Assembly: GCA_024305745.1 (NCBI GenBank)
Contig: JAHRBS010000001.1
Location: 1,984,001-2,048,000 of the forward strand
DNA: 64,000 nucleotides
Reading direction: 5' to 3'
Source of the DNA: Polyporus tsugae
Lineage: Eukaryota; Basidiomycota; Agaricomycetes; Polyporales; Polyporaceae
Below are positions 19,819-31,316 of this stretch, piece by piece. The stretch's first letter is position 1, and each line of letters starts with the position of its first letter. The translations under genes and the position numbers were made by a program. The notes beneath the pieces were generated by a model. The model was not told the origin of the DNA and did no database searches. It worked only from the letters and a program-made list of their open reading frames with translations.

Positions 19819-22310
19819 ATGAAGGTCCTATACCCAGCCTCCCATGATATACCCAGTTTACCCGACTTTCATTTGTCCCTCAAAATCTCTCGCCATTCCC
19901 GCTGTTCCGCCTGCTCCACATGTCTCGGTCTTCACCCCCCGCCGGCGTGGCGAGTTTTCTCAGACGCATCAGATGGCAGCGACTCGGACGACGACGGCGA
20001 GCCACCATCCAAGTACCTAGACCGTTGCGCGTGCGGCCACGGCGTGCCACACCACGGCGCGGACATGTCGTCCATCGGTCCCGAAGAGTATGCCCGGAGA
20101 GGACGCGTCGCAGTCCGGTTAGATGAGCTACTCGAGGTGAGTACCTCCACGCATTCCCTGTGATCGACGCGCTGTAACGTTGTATTCTCTTTGGCAGGTA
20201 TGTTCCTTGCGCGCATGTTAGTTCCGTGCTCTGAGCCCTCCCTCGCCCCTCCCAGGACTCCGGACGGCTCCTTGATTTTGACTACTCGGACGAGGACATA
20301 GACTCCCTGCGCAAGCAGATGGTCCTCCCAGGCCAAGACCCCCCCTCTCCCGCTAGTTCCTTGTCAGATGAATTGGGCGCGTTAGGTACGTATCTCTCCC
20401 GTCTCTTCTCACGCGGACGACATCTCATTATCGCTCCTAGTCCCCTCGTCCCCAGAAAAGCACCCGTTATCCCCGGCTTCGTCATTCCTCAGCGATATCA
20501 TAGAACGACCCAACAAGAAGCGCCGCGTCTCGGTCGATTACTCTTCCCTAAGCGAAGCGGAAGACGACGACGACGACGATGAAGAAGAGGAGCGACCACT
20601 CGCCGCGCGAGTCGCACGCACGGCCGGCAAGAGGAAAAAGGATAACAACGGAAAGCCACTGGCCAGTCAAAGGAGCGGCAAGCACAAGACCAGCAAAAAG
20701 GCTAAGGGGTCAACCGCCCCTGCGAATATCCCACCACCGACCGAGGAACAACGCGAAGAGATGCGGCATGTGAATGGCATAAACGGGCGCGATTCCAAGG
20801 TCAAGGTCGAGGACAAGATGGACGAAGGGCAGTTGTCGCGGTTAGCTACTGGGGTCACAGTCGATGCGGCTGGCCCTGCGTCTGCAGCAGTATGCCATTG
20901 TCCCTTGTGGGATTTTTCCAAGCTGACATTCGCACTTGTCCCCCATCGTTAGCCCGCAGGAAAACAGGAGAAGGCTGCCTACGTCGAGCTGCGAAAAGGC
21001 ATCATCCAGGTCGTCGCAGTGGAGAACGACCGAGAACCGCGGTCGTCAGTCCTATCGACTGGTCTGAAGACATTATTCCAGAAACAACTACCTAAGATGC
21101 CACGAGAATATATCGCGCGGCTGGTCTACGACTCGAATTCTAAATGCTTAGCCATCATCAAACGCGGGTACAAGGTCGTTGGCGGCATTTGCTACCGCCC
21201 ATTTCCCCATCGTGAATTCGCCGAGATCGTCTTCTTTGCAACTGCCTCCATAGACCAAGTCAAGGTTGGCACCTCTCCTTTCCCTTTGGAACGCATACAT
21301 CCAGCTGACCGTCACCCACCGTCTTGCAGGGCTACGGCGGGATGCTCATGGACCACTTCAAGGCGCACATCCGCAAGACCTACCCCGAGATGACCTACTT
21401 CCTCACCTACGCCGACAACTACGCGGTCGGCTACTTCCGCAAGCAGGGCTTCTCCAAGGAGATCACGCTCGACCGCGCCGTCTGGGCCGGGTACATCAAG
21501 GACTATGAGGGCGGCACGATCATGCAGTGCAAGATGCTCCCCAAGGTCGACTACCTCGCCTGGCGCGAAACCACCGCGCAGCAGCGCGAGGCCGTCCTCA
21601 ACAAGATCCGCGAGAAGAGCAGGAGCCACGTCGTCCACCCCGGCTTGCCCCAGTTCCAGGACAGCATGCCCCCCGGCGTCGCCGTCGACCCCAGGGACGT
21701 GCCCGGCCTGCGCGAGAGCGGCTGGACGCCGTCGATGCAGACCATGTGCGTACATGCGCTCTTTCCCTCCCCCCCTCTTTCTCTTGGCCCCCGGCGACGA
21801 AACGGGCGCGGTATCTGATCTCGACTCTTCTGAACCACTGTAGGCCGGTGCGTCCGACGGGACGCGGCGCGGAGCACACGTCAATGGAGAAGCTCCTATC
21901 CGACCTCAAGGGCCACTCCTCGGCCTGGCCGTTCGTGGAGCCTGTCAACGAGAAGGAGGTCGCGGATTACTACCTGCACATCACACATCCCATGGGTGCG
22001 TCTCTCCCCTACCTCCTCCCCCCCCTTCGGCACGCTTCCCCCTCCCCGTTGTGCACATGGCTGTGAGCTAGCTAACCTTGCCTGCGCTGCAGATCTGGGC
22101 ACGATGGAGCACAAGCTGGACACGAACCAGTACCGCGACATGGACGAGTTCCTCGACGACGCGCAGCTCGTCGTCGACAACTGCCGGCAGTACAACCCCG
22201 AGGAAACCGTGTACCACAAGTGCGCGACCAAGCTGGAGAAGTACATGCGGGAGCGCATGAAGGAGTACGGGATCGTCCGGAGCTCGAAGGTGAAGCGCGA
22301 GCACGATTAG
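19819..22310 (+). CDS. GCN5: histone acetyltransferase GCN5
   Basis: Catalytic subunit of SAGA/ADA complexes; acetylates histone H3 tails in the nucleus. Seven exons (19819-20136, 20256-20385, 20441-20889, 20953-21264, 21330-21745, 21844-21995, 22093-22310) give 664 residues. The GNAT domain is at about 348-480, with the catalytic-Glu segment FAEIVFFATA, the acetyl-CoA loop QVKGYGGMLM and YFRKQGFSKE. The bromodomain is at about 565-655 (WPFVEPVNEKEVADYY, THPMDLGTMEHKL, and the acetyl-lysine-binding Asn in NCRQYNPEE). The N-terminus carries Cys29/32/35 and Cys70/72-His74-His78, resembling the zinc-binding part of the PCAF N-terminal domain that yeast Gcn5 lacks. An acidic and a Lys-rich linker follow at about 190-240. 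The start at 19819 precedes the Cys motif; an in-frame upstream start is possible. Confidence 0.96.
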
Positions 22311-22630
22311 CGATCCCATCGCAGGTCTTGGGGCTAGGGAAGATGGGCTTTGTACATATGTATGTCCACATCTTGTGGTTGGGTTTGGGTTCGGACCATC
22401 ATCGATCCGTCGCTTTCTGTTGTTGTAGCATTGACTTTCACCTGACGTACTTACTATGCTGTATCTGTATCTTTATTCGTATTGGCATCGGAGCTTTGGC
22501 ACAACCATCCATACGTGCCCAGATGAAAAGAATGTTGATAGAAGGAGTGACAATAAACCCAGCAAGAAGCTCAAGAAACTACCGCTATAGATATGTATGT
22601 ACATGTACTTTCCCGTATCCTACGTCTACT
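22311..22630. other. convergent 3' intergenic region
   Basis: Lies between GCN5 (+) and the end of the long cyclophilin form (-). It contains AATAAA at 22552 on the plus strand and T-rich tracts, fitting 3' ends. No gene is seen. Confidence 0.5.
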
Positions 22631-24231
22631 CTAATACCTCGCCGTCTCGACATCGTTCACACGACGGTAGGCAGCGCGCTCGCGTCCGCTGAGGAGCAGC
22701 TTCACCTTCTGGACGCCGTTGTACCTCCAGAAAGCGAAGGCTGCTCCAACAAGGACGAGTAGGAAGACGAAGGAGGAGAACGACCACCCCTCTTCAAGCT
22801 CAATGGCGGACTCGGACGACGCGGCACCCGTGGCCTTCGAGATCTCGTCGAGGGGCTTCACGGACGTCGCAGCCGCCTCCTTCTTGTCAGTCAGGTCCGA
22901 AGCGGGGACGACGGCAACGGTCGTGGCAGGCGAGGAGGTCACGACGGTCTGCGTGGCCTGTTCCTGCTTGCCGGCATCGGTAGCGGTTTGGGTGGTGGAA
23001 GACGTAATGTGTATCCCGGCGTAGTCATCCTGTAAATAACCAAAACGATTTTTCATTCGTACGACGCCTAAATACCAGGAAAGAGGCCAGGCTTTTAGAG
23101 CTCAGCATGAGTAGGCACCTCTTTCTCCGAAGCGGCCTCAGGTTCGACCAAGAGCTCCCCGCAGTCGGCGATGATGACATCCTCCTCGGGGCGGTCATTC
23201 CTGCCCTTCGAGACGTCCTCTGTACTGTGCGGTCAGGACCGAGGTCCCTTCATTGCAATAGGGGGAAGAAGACGTACCAATAGCGTGCACGATGTCCATA
23301 CCCTCAAGAACCTCGCCGAAGACGACCTAAAAGAAGTATAAGAAAGCGCATATATGGGGAGGAGACTGAGGTACTTACGTGCTTGCCATCCAACCAGCTC
23401 GTAATAACAGTCGTGATGAACTACAGAAATATGCAGGTCAGCTTATTGAGTATATGGGAGACCCAAATTGCCTCACGAATTGAGAGCCTGCATAGACATG
23501 GATGGTAAGCATACAGGGAAGGAAGAAAAGATAATGCAATGCATCATACCGTTAGTGTCCTTGCCAGCGTTAGCCATGGAGAGAAGACCGGGGCGGGTGT
23601 GCTTGAGTTTGCTAGATGTATCCTCAGTACACTGCCCGCGCGATGGTAACGAATTTCTACTCACAAGTTCTCGTCCGCGAAGCGGTCGCCGTAGATGGAC
23701 TTTCCGCCAGTGCCGTCACCGCGAGCTAGCACGGTATAGTGTGAGCGCGCCATTGGACCACATAGGACAAAACACACGTACTGAAGTCACCGCCCTGGAT
23801 CATGAAGTTCTTGATGACACGGTGGAACCTGGAGCCCTTGAAACCGAAGTTGTCGGGAAGCTTCGTGCCATCCTTCTTAACACCAGTCGAAAGAGCGCGG
23901 AAGTTCTCCGCAGTCTTGGGGACGGTCTGTTGGTGTCACTAGTCAACGCTGGCGCATACCACCCGCAATAGTTTCCAAACACGTACGCCGCCGTAGAGAC
24001 CGAGGACGACTGCCAAACACATGTCAGACAACAATGTATGTCCCGCCAAGTATGTCCAGGCGCAAGCAAGGAGGAATACGCACCACGGCCAAGGTCCTTG
24101 TCACCGTGCTTGATGTCAAAATAGACCTTGTGGCTAATGCGGGGGCCCTTGGCAGCCTCGACGGACTGGGCACAGAGGAAGGCCGCGACGGTGACGAGCA
24201 AGAAGCCCAAAGTGAGCCGACTGAAGATCAT
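22631..24231 (-). CDS. secretory-pathway cyclophilin (PPIase B) with two possible C-termini
   Basis: Peptidyl-prolyl cis-trans isomerase assisting folding in the ER. A signal peptide ([21 protein letters not shown]) precedes the cyclophilin domain: [17 protein letters not shown], the cyclosporin-contact Trp in [14 protein letters not shown], and GSQFFITT. Common exons are 24231-24084, 24009-23987 (23 nt), 23926-23782, 23725-23665, 23611-23550, an 11-nt exon 23487-23477, 23420-23379 and 23326-23278, then an exon starting at 23219. Read through, that exon stops at 23095 and ends in HAEL, an HDEL-like ER-retention signal (221 aa). If GTGCCT at 23118 is used as donor and TTTACAG before 23029 as acceptor, phase is kept and a 132-residue tail to 22631 is added, with one membrane span ([17 protein letters not shown]) and a basic cytosolic end (346 aa). 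The second form is an inference from splice signals. Confidence 0.9.
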
Positions 24232-24516
24232 GGTGGAAGAAGGTGAAAAGGTGTGTGGGCATGAGCGCTCCTTGACGCGTCCTTTTGCAGACGTGGCGAC
24301 TCGATCACGCGCACTGCCGGTTGCAATGGCATGGCATCCCCAGCATCACTTAAGTCCTCGTTCAACCTGATCAAACAGACCTCGACAGCAGAATACATGC
24401 AGAATACTTATGCGTATGTGCGGCTCATAAGTAGACGGTATACATGCTTATACATGCAGGCATACAACCAGGAGAAAGCTACCATGAAGAGAGACGGACA
24501 TCAAGGGCCTCCGAGT

Positions 24517-27101
24517 CTACGTCCGAGACCCCATGAGTTTCTCCAAGTCGTATCCTCCAGCAAGCTGGAACTCGTCCGTTCCTGACCTAACCATCTTCCC
24601 GCCCTTCTTCGTGAGTCGACCTTGTGCACGCACAACTTTCTCCATCCGCTTCTCCGCATCTGCAACGTCGTGCTCGTCATTGTCGTCAGCGTCTCGTGGA
24701 TGCTTCCTCTTCGGCTTGCGGTCGGAGGATACATTATTAGCCGCTAGCCTTGGCTTCGTTTTGGTCTTGGAGCCCTTGTTCGACGTGAGTGCGGTTGGTG
24801 CTTCGCGCAGCCCGAACGCTTTGGCGAGGTGTCCAAGATGAAGGTGTCGAATGTGGAACATCTGCTTCTCGTCCGAGGGATGGGTTGCGTACGCCCGCAT
24901 GTGGGACACAAACGCTTTGCGGGCGAGCCCGGCATTCTGAGATAGCACTCGATGAGACATGCAATGGCAGAGGCATACGCTACCACATACCTGCTTGTCT
25001 CGCAGAACCCACCGCTCAAACGACAACTGCACCTCCGTCGCCCGCGCCTCGTACTCACCCCCCTTCCCACCGAAGCCCTTTCTTAGGACGCTCTCCATTG
25101 AGACGCCATCCAGAGCGACACTACCCTTCTCGTCCTTCTCCGGCGCCTTCACGTCACCCTGCATCTTTGTCTGCACCCACTCCACCCACTCCGTCTCGCT
25201 GGGGGCGACGAAGCTCCATGCCTCTCCACCCTTACCTGCGCGAGCAGTACGTCCAACTCGGTGGACATACTCTGTCGCGCCGGACTCGGTCGGGAGGTCG
25301 TATTGGATGACTGCCCTGACGAGAGGCAGGTCCAGACCGCGCGACGCGACTGATGTGCACAGAAGAATGGAGGAGGCAGTGGTGTTTGGTGTCTTCGCCG
25401 TTGGGACAGAGGAAAACCCCTTCAAGGAGGCGAGACGCGTTTGAAGAGGCAAGGAGCCGTGCAACCGATAGATAGAGGCATCCGGGAGCAGAGCGGACTT
25501 GACTTCGACCCGCTCGCCAGAGGCTGTCTTTCTCCCCGGCCGTTTTGGTGACTGGGAACCCTCCGCCTCGGAGCCAGAGTCGTTGTCGAATTCATCCTCG
25601 CCCTCTGGTTCAGATGATGAAGACCTAGATTCGTTCTCGTCCATCGTGGTCCCACCGAGAAGGTGCCAGTGGAAGTCGACAGAATCCGTACAGGTCAAGA
25701 ATACAAGTATCTTGGTCCCCTTCCTGCTCTGCGACTGAGACAGGAGCGACCGCAGGAGTGCAACGAGCGTCACAAGGCGGAGCTTCAGCGGCACGACCAC
25801 GTACTTTTGCGACAGCTGCGATGGCGGGGTGAACTTCTGCGACGATGCACCCGCGGAAGGGTCCACTTGGGTATCCTGGAGCGGGTCGTCCCCATGCATG
25901 GCCTTGATCATCATGGGATTGATAAGCGTCTGGCCAGCGAGCTTCTGCACATCCTCGCGGATCGTCGCGGAGCACAAGATGGTCCTCCGCCTCCTACTCC
26001 AGTCCCAGCCGCCAACGTCCATACTTTTTCCTTCCTCCACGGCCGTCACGGCGAGCTTCCGCCGGCCATCCAGCCCCTTCAGGATACCCTGAATCGACTC
26101 CTCGAAGCCAAGCTCCATAAGTCGATCCGCCTCGTCCAGGACCAACCAACGACACTTGCCGACGTCGAAGGAAGAGGTGTTTTGAAGGTGGTCGAGCAGA
26201 CGACCTGGGGTGGAGACGAGGATCGGCACGCCCTTCCGCAGACGCGCCTTCTCGTGAGACCGGTTCTCCCCCCCAGTGAGTAGCCCGGATACGAGCCAAC
26301 GTGTTAGGCGGGGAGCGGCGGACTCCTCTGCGGTTTCATCCTGGGCCCGGAGGCGAAGCTTCAGCAGCCCTTCCAGCACGTCCGAGATCTGCTTGGCCAA
26401 CTCGCGAGTAGGAGCGATGATAATAGCCAGGGTTCCAATGGACCGATCGATGTAGGAGTGTGAACTGAGAGGAAGGAGGTCTTGGAGGATGGGCAGGAGG
26501 AAGGAGAGCGTCTTTCCGGAACCGGTTTGGGACTGGATGAAGACGTCGCGAACAACGGGATCCTCCAGAGTAGGTAAAATAGCGGGCAATACCGCTCTCT
26601 GGATAGACGTTGGCCTGGAGATGTTCATCTTGGAGGAGAGGTGGGCGACTATGAGAGGATCCAGACCAGAGCCAGTGAATGTGGAAGAGTCAAGGGGCGC
26701 ATTACTTGGCTTCCCATGTAAAGACGGTGCAGAACGCGGGATTGGTTGTTCTATCTTGGGATTGGAAGTGAAGAGAGACGAGATGATCTGGTGTGGGGGA
26801 CGGGTTGAAGGAGGTATAGTTGTCGGTAGTCCCAGGTGTTCTTGGTCATGTTCTTCACGTCCGCGTTCCTTGCGGGGTCGCTTTGCGGGTCGAACATCGG
26901 CTACACTCGGTGCGGGGGCCTCCGTGCGTGTTTTGCGTTTCGCTACGCGTTTAGCTTTCAGCCTACGGGCTATGAGGATACATCTGGGACATAGTCGCTA
27001 ATAACTCACCTGTCCGTCCATCGTCCACCCTTCTTTCCTTGTCCTACTTTGGCTGGCGCGATGTAGTCAACATCGAAGTTAAGAATAAGCCCGTCGTCCA
27101 T
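24517..27101 (-). CDS. DBP7: DEAD-box ATP-dependent RNA helicase DBP7
   Basis: Nucleolar helicase (DDX31 in animals) needed for early 60S ribosomal subunit assembly. Three exons, 27101-27010, 26962-24991 and 24936-24517, give 827 residues; the second intron (54 bp) is a multiple of three without a stop, so it reads through. Helicase motifs: Q motif with RPTSIQRAVLP, QTGSGKT at 176-182, APTRELA, DEAD at 307-310, SAT at 362-364, TSVASRGLDLP and HRVGRTARAG from 598. The DBP7-specific C-terminus includes AFVSHMRAYATHP and HLHLGHLAKAFGLREAP. An acidic/Ser insertion (about 470-515) interrupts the second RecA domain. The N-terminus MDDGLILNFDVD and a basic tract (KAKRVAKRKTR) are typical. The start codon lies 243 bp from that of ESA1 on the opposite strand. 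Confidence 0.96.
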
Positions 27102-27343
27102 AGTGAGACAGTCAAGAGGAGAGGGACAACAGATGCTTTTACTGCCTCCTCAACTTGCAAGCAAATTACTTATCTCTGGACACCGGCCCGCCATGTTATA
27201 TCGGGCGTCTATGAGGAATGTTGAGCGTCTACACGCGTTTATCTCAGTCTACTTACTACTCAGCAGCTTACATAATTACCCTCCCATTTACAGAGTCATC
27301 CTTGAGCCACTCAAACCCACCGCTGAGTTCGTGCATCTCGTCG
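27102..27343. promoter_or_regulatory. 242-bp bidirectional promoter of DBP7 and ESA1
   Basis: The ATGs of DBP7 (27101, minus) and ESA1 (27344, plus) face away from each other with only 242 bases between them, so both leaders and core promoters must share this segment. No TATA box is obvious. Confidence 0.7.
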
Positions 27344-29258
<1,915 letters not shown>

Positions 29259-29566
29259 CGCTGTGTTGGTTTCGTGCGGGGTGGGAGCGTGCGCGAGTGG
29301 GAGAGTCAGAGACTTACGGGGCCAGGGCGCACTTTGCAGGCCACATGGCAGCGATGCATTATATGGACCGTGTACGAATGATAAAAATACAGCTGTATAA
29401 TACCATCCTCCCAGAACTCGCTACTACAACGAGCAGTCGTCCCTCATCCCCTGACGAAGCGACCGAACTGCGGACGCAATCGCACATGGATGCGCGAGAC
29501 ACATCCCGTCCGGCACAAGCCATACATAGGTCACATAACCGAGCTGGAGGATAGCGTCGTTCGTGC
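29259..29566. other. convergent 3' intergenic region
   Basis: Short stretch between the ends of ESA1 (+) and the 266-aa membrane-protein gene (-), with AT-rich words around 29380-29400. No gene is seen. Confidence 0.5.
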
Positions 29567-30456
29567 CTACTCCGCACCGGCTCCTGTTCCCGCCCGTGTC
29601 CTCCTGCGCAGCACCAACCCCGCGTCGTCCGTCCCCGAGCCAGAGTCTCGGTCCAGGATCGCGTACGACTCGTCCCCGCTGCTCGAGCCCGCCGAAGCAC
29701 GCCTGGACAGCCCCCTCCCGCCGTGCTCTATGAGTCCAACAAGTCCCTCGTCCCCATCGCCTCCATCTCCGTCCCCGTCTCCGCCGCCGCGGCGAAGCTT
29801 CTCTGAACCGTAATCGCCTTCTCCGTCACCAACCCCGCCGCGGCCCCCGCGGTCGCGGCTGTAGAGCGACGACGTCACAGCGTCCCAGCCCGGGTCGTAG
29901 TGTGCGTGCTGGAGCTGTGCGAGCTCGTGGCGCTGGAGCGTGGGGGAGCCGGGCTGGGACGGCGCGGGCGAGAAGGTGTCGACGCCCGAGAGCTTCAGGT
30001 TCCCGTGCTCGCCGTCGTCGGGCAGCGGCGTCGCCGCTGCGAGCGCCGTAGCGTCCGCCGGATCGTGGACGATGATGGCCGGCGGGCGGACGTCGCGATT
30101 CGGGATGTTGGCGTGCGCGTGCAGGTCCGCGACGTCGTGTTCGCCACCGCTCGTCGACGCCTTGGTCTCGTCGATAACGCCAAGCGTGCGCGCGACGATA
30201 TACGATGCGACGTCCTGTGATGGGTGGCGATGATAGTCAAAGTGACAGTGAAATGGGAAAGTCAGAGGGGCGCGGGGTATGCTGGATATATGCGTGGACG
30301 CACCAAGAGTGTCAAGAGGACGAAAGGCAAGATCATCGCGAACGCTAGGAAGCGATACGTAGACGCAATGCTATGGACCCATGAGCCCGCCTTGTATTTG
30401 ACGAGGTTGTCGATATAGAGATGCCAGAGAGTGTGCGGGAGGGATACGAGAGTCAT
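29567..30456 (-). CDS. unknown single-pass membrane protein (266 aa)
   Basis: I cannot name the family. Two exons, 30456-30304 and 30214-29567, joined by a GTGCGT...CACAG intron in phase 0. The N-terminus is short and aromatic (TLVSLPHTLWHLYIDN, then KYKAGSWVHSIASTYR). One clear membrane segment follows at about residues 34-55 (FLAFAMILPFVLLTLLDVAS). A hydrophilic tail of about 210 residues is rich in Pro, Gly, Asp and Ser, with HDPADATALAAATPLP and a Gly-Asp repeat near the end. The short start and long disordered tail suggest an ER or plasma-membrane protein with a cytosolic tail; orientation is inferred from the lysines before the segment. The two exons read as one continuous domain, which supports the gene being real. 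Confidence 0.7.
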
Positions 30457-31316
30457 GATAAAACGAATGTCATGAACGTGATTGACGGTGTGGATGTATG
30501 GTCTAGTCGCGGGGAACTCGTCCCTTCCCCAGTTCAGCGTGCGCTGGATGTCGATGTCTTTGGACCTGATGAGAACAACTCGAGACGAGGTCGATGTGCG
30601 AGATGGTATACGGCGTACAACGTCCAGGCGAGTGAGCAAGCTTCAGACGCGTTGCGGCCCCCAAAGCTCGTGAAATGCAGACCAAGCGCCCGTTGCGGGC
30701 CGGTTAGACTAACACTTGAGCTTGAACCCTTTACTAGCACTGGCAAAAGAATCACAACAGGACCACCGCACATTCGTTGGCCATACGGACGCGCACACAA
30801 CAAAGGCATTGCGATGCGGAAATTATAAATTCGCAAAGTCAAAAGCATTGGGAGTCTACTATACAAGTACATAGTACCACAAGTCCATTTAGCCTATGAC
30901 TCCTGAGAAATGACACACATAGATAACATGCGACAAAGTCTAATGGCGCAGCAGCGAGCAAGGGATAGCAGGAGGGGTAAAAGCACGACGGACAGACAGG
31001 GACAGATGCGAATGTGAGCGACTCGATGGGGACGGGTGTAGAGGACTAAGTGAGTAACAGACGTGAGCGGGGAGAGCGTCAGATGAACGCATGTATGTAA
31101 GTGGACGAGGGAGGGAGGGCTGAAGACATGCATGGAAGGGGATGAAACGAGGATGTTAGGCTAACCAAGCAGCACCACTAGATGGACGACGGCGACAACG
31201 AAACGCCAACAAACCTATCACAACCACCAGTGTACGACCACACCGACCCAGCGAGCGCGACGAACGACCATGGCAGCAACAGCGGCGAGAGCGCGACCAT
31301 CTCACCCATGTCAGCG
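30457..31316. other. intergenic region
   Basis: Lies upstream of the 266-aa membrane protein and downstream of the CSL gene, both on the minus strand. It is AT-richer than average near 30830-30880. Open frames on both strands are short and unsupported. Confidence 0.45.

Noticed and set aside
21312..21884. 190-codon minus-strand frame opposite GCN5
   Set aside because: Antisense shadow of the catalytic-domain exon; composition follows from GCN5 codon bias and the frame crosses a GCN5 intron.
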